64,000 bases of DNA. Origin: Pseudoscleropodium purum. Lineage: Eukaryota; Streptophyta; Bryopsida; Hypnales; Brachytheciaceae. Below, piece after piece: positions 61,474-64,000 of the stretch. The position numbers were made by a program, and so were the translations under genes. Below the pieces are notes generated by a model that ran no database searches, had not been told where the DNA came from, and was given only the letters and a program-made list of their open reading frames with translations. The stretch is taken from positions 19,034,001 through 19,098,000 of the forward strand of contig OZ017804.1 in NCBI GenBank assembly GCA_963969395.1. The letters are read 5' to 3'. Numbering within the stretch: position 1 is the first letter of the stretch; each line of letters starts with the position of its first letter.

Positions 61474-62453
61474 ATATATACAAAAGATATGCTAGAGTAG
61501 TTTATGTTTAGATTATTTATTTATTTATTTGGGTTCAATGATTCCAAAAGAATCTAGGATGATTTTCCAAGGCTTCACTATTCATGGTCAATCAACGACT
61601 TGGATTTAGATGAAAGTGTAAATTATCAAGATATTCATTTGAAGAGGTAACTTGGTATGAAGAACTGACCTTGAGACCACTGTATGGAACAAACAAGGGG
61701 CGAATGGAGCTTGAAGGAACAAAAAGTTTCAAAGTGAGGGTCTCTGTATTGATCTTGACAAGTGCTAGGAGGTGAAGTTAGTAAAGGTCTCAAATTAACT
61801 TGTTTGTCAATTTTGAATTGACTTTTAAGATTCTATGGAATCTCTATGTCTTTTGTTGCACTCTTGAAGTCACATTAAAGGACTTGCAAATTCAAATACA
61901 ATGCAAACTAGTTTACATGAAAATCAAATAATAGGTGGAGTGACAAAGATTTAATGTATCATTTACTTCTTGGTAAGATATTAGATGTCTTAGCTTATCT
62001 TGAATTTAGGTTAAAATTCAAAGAATTATGTGAATTAAAAAGTAGAGAAATAAAATGTAGTATGTGACAACTAGCAAGTGCACTTGCAAATTTCAAAAGA
62101 GCGATGAGATTTAATCCTTAAAGGACATTTTGGATCCTTGCATAGGCTTCCTCGTCAAGGCAATGGGCAACCTTGGTGCTACTACTATATCCAACTACTA
62201 AGGTTAACATCAATTACATAAATAAACCAAGAGTTGAAATTTTTGGGAATTGCTTTTGGACGAAGGGGGGGGGGACAAACACCTTAATATCAAAAAAATT
62301 AGCCAATTGGAGAATTCAGTTTACCTAATGTCAAACACTTAATAGTTTTATTTTTATAAAAGTATTACAAGCACCATCAAAAATCAAAATATTTTTATTT
62401 GGTGATATAAAGGGCTAATTTTGTTGATATGTTGGAAGGGTGAAGAGGTCCTA
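61474..62453. other. AT-rich intergenic DNA, no gene seen
   Basis: No supported gene. A 9-base G run lies near 62265. Confidence 0.4.
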
Positions 62454-62457
62454 CTTA

Positions 62458-62799
62458 GGGCCACTTCACACATGGGCCCAAGGTTGAAAGTCCGTCAACC
62501 TCCACCAATCAAATTTAAGAAAACCTTGACTTGGGCTTCTCGACCCTTCACATAAGGTGGTACAATCCAAAGTCTGTCACCCTCCAAAGAGCCTATATGG
62601 AAGCCCAAGCTCCTCCATGGCAATGGCCTCACGACAGACTCTCAACCAAAGTTTGGGTCACCACTTTGTGGCGACCCAAACTTGGGTCGAGCGTCCGTCA
62701 AATTGCCCATTTATTGCCCATTTCTTTGGACTCTCGTCCAAAGTTTGGCCATGAACTCCCACGGCCTCTTGACTTGGTCGGCCCATGTGTAAAGCGCCC
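62458..62799. mobile_element. 342-bp MITE-like element with CTTA/TTA flanks
   Basis: The left end GGGCCACTTCACACATGGGCC pairs with the right end GGCCCATGTGTAAAGCGCCC (about 18 of 20). CTTA occurs directly outside both ends (62454-62457 and 62800-62803), giving a 4-bp or, shifted, a 3-bp TTA duplication as in PIF/Harbinger elements. The interior is GC-richer with reiterated CCAAAGTTTGG/CAAAGTCTG and CCCATTT words. A 91-codon frame inside is not credible. Confidence 0.72.
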
Positions 62800-62803
62800 C
62801 TTA

Positions 62804-64000
62804 TAATGAAGTTTATTGTTCTTCATCAATCTTCAAAGGTTATGGAATGCTTGAGGCAAGTGAGTGTTTATAGTAAAAACAAAGTGATTGTGTTCACACC
62901 AAAAAATTAGACCTCATTTAAAGATTATAAACCGATTTTTATGAATACAGTGAACTTAGAAAATGTGGTTAATTAAGTTGAGTTTCACTTGGAGCCAAAG
63001 ATTTGTTTGTGATTTTGAAGTTCATTTGTGAAAATAATTATTGCACTATTTTGACTTGACTATGAGCAATTGATTCCTTTCATGTCTTAATTTACATATC
63101 TCAAAAGGATTGTTGTACCTACTACCTCCACACTTTTATAAACCACTTATCTTGAGTTCTCTCCACAAATCAAACACTAGGTGGCTTGTCAAACTATGTA
63201 GGATAGAGATGGACAAAGTGACCACAAAATGACAAAAATGGTTCAAGAAATTTGAAAAAAATAAAAATTAAAGGATTGAAGATTCTATAAATTCTATAAG
63301 CCCTTGCCAAATCATTTTTTGCAACTTCGATAAATTATTTTGCATGAAATGTCAACTTTGATAGCCAATAACAATATTGAAAAATTCTGACAAACTTTCT
63401 AATGCAAGTATTAGAGATGCTATGGTGAAGATTCTTCGAAAACGAAGCCCCTCGAACTAAGTCTTTTCTTTAAGGGCAATATTTTTTTAGTTTTTTTTAG
63501 AAAAATAGATAGCTCTATATATTATTTTCTTGACACACAAGGACAATTTCCATTGATAGCTTGCTACATTTTCAATACTCATGTGATACTTGGGGGATAT
63601 TAATAGCATTTATATCAAAATTAGATAATACTTAGCTGAAAATTGGCTATTGGTACTAAAAAAACACTAGTGATCTAAGTGTTTTGACCCCCCAAAATGA
63701 AAATCTCCTTCACAAAAAATCATGCATAAGAAGAATATTGTTTAAGGGTTAATGAATTTTCATTTTCATTTTATATAATTACATAGTCAAATCCAATATC
63801 CTTTGCTTGTATGCTCTATTTTGCTACTATACATTGGAGAGGAAATTTGTTTACATTAGAGATGACATCACATGCCTTCTATAAATCTTTCATATATACA
63901 TATATTGCATCTACTAAGAATTTTAGAAAAAAATTGGAATAAAAATTCATTTTGAAATTTTCTCCCATGAGTTTATTATACTAAAAAATATCCTATTGTA
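62804..64000. other. AT-rich intergenic DNA, no gene seen
   Basis: No supported gene or bounded element to the end of the window. Confidence 0.4.

Noticed and set aside
1..64000. Retrotransposon or autonomous transposon genes, CRISPR arrays, bacterial-type systems
   Set aside because: No reverse transcriptase, integrase or transposase frames, no LTR pair and no regularly spaced repeat array were seen. All three protein genes are spliced eukaryotic genes.

Overview
This is a nuclear segment from a land plant. It is AT-rich, with small GT-AG introns. It carries a plant-type NEET protein with an N-terminal presequence and a plant-type tRNA-Gly(GCC). The compact genes, with introns mostly of 60-300 nt, sitting among AT-rich, CpG-poor repeats would fit a bryophyte or another early-diverging lineage. 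That placement is inference; the lineage cannot be fixed from the sequence alone.

Layout: the recognisable genes lie in one CpG-containing island at about 17.1-31.4 kb. In order they are (1) a HECT E3 ubiquitin ligase, + strand, 19348-23351, for which I could join 14 exons in frame, with the 5' end unresolved between 17.1 and 19.35 kb; (2) a two-exon CDGSH iron-sulfur (NEET) gene, + strand, 25488-26721; (3) tRNA-Gly(GCC), minus strand, 28997-29067; (4) a four-exon CDIN1/C15orf41-type nuclease gene, minus strand, 29501-31020, running towards the tRNA. All three protein genes splice into intact frames with the family motifs present. They look like unrelated housekeeping genes and not one pathway.

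The remaining ~49 kb is mostly repeat-derived. I see no reverse transcriptase, integrase or transposase frame, so everything recognised is non-autonomous: two CACTA-type elements with 3-bp target duplications (49226-49758 and 58287-58525); several MITE-like families with terminal inverted repeats, often with TAA/TTA flanks (6371, 9154, 35338, 40905, 62458 and relatives); a dispersed ~0.7-0.9 kb family with ends like CCCCTAAAG (copies near 2.8, 4.0, 11.8, 27.8, 37.7, 46.3, 51.4 and 54.1 kb); a perfect-ended fold-back at 43530-43650; minisatellites and microsatellites.

Some GC- and CpG-richer islands hold no gene I can name: 35.7-37.3, 38.2-39.9, 45.9-46.3, 50.2-50.45 and 60.4-61.2 kb. The first two are the best places to look for a missed or decaying gene or a promoter. 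I found no CRISPR, operon or defence-type system. Splice junctions were read by eye and all repeat boundaries are approximate unless a target duplication is given.
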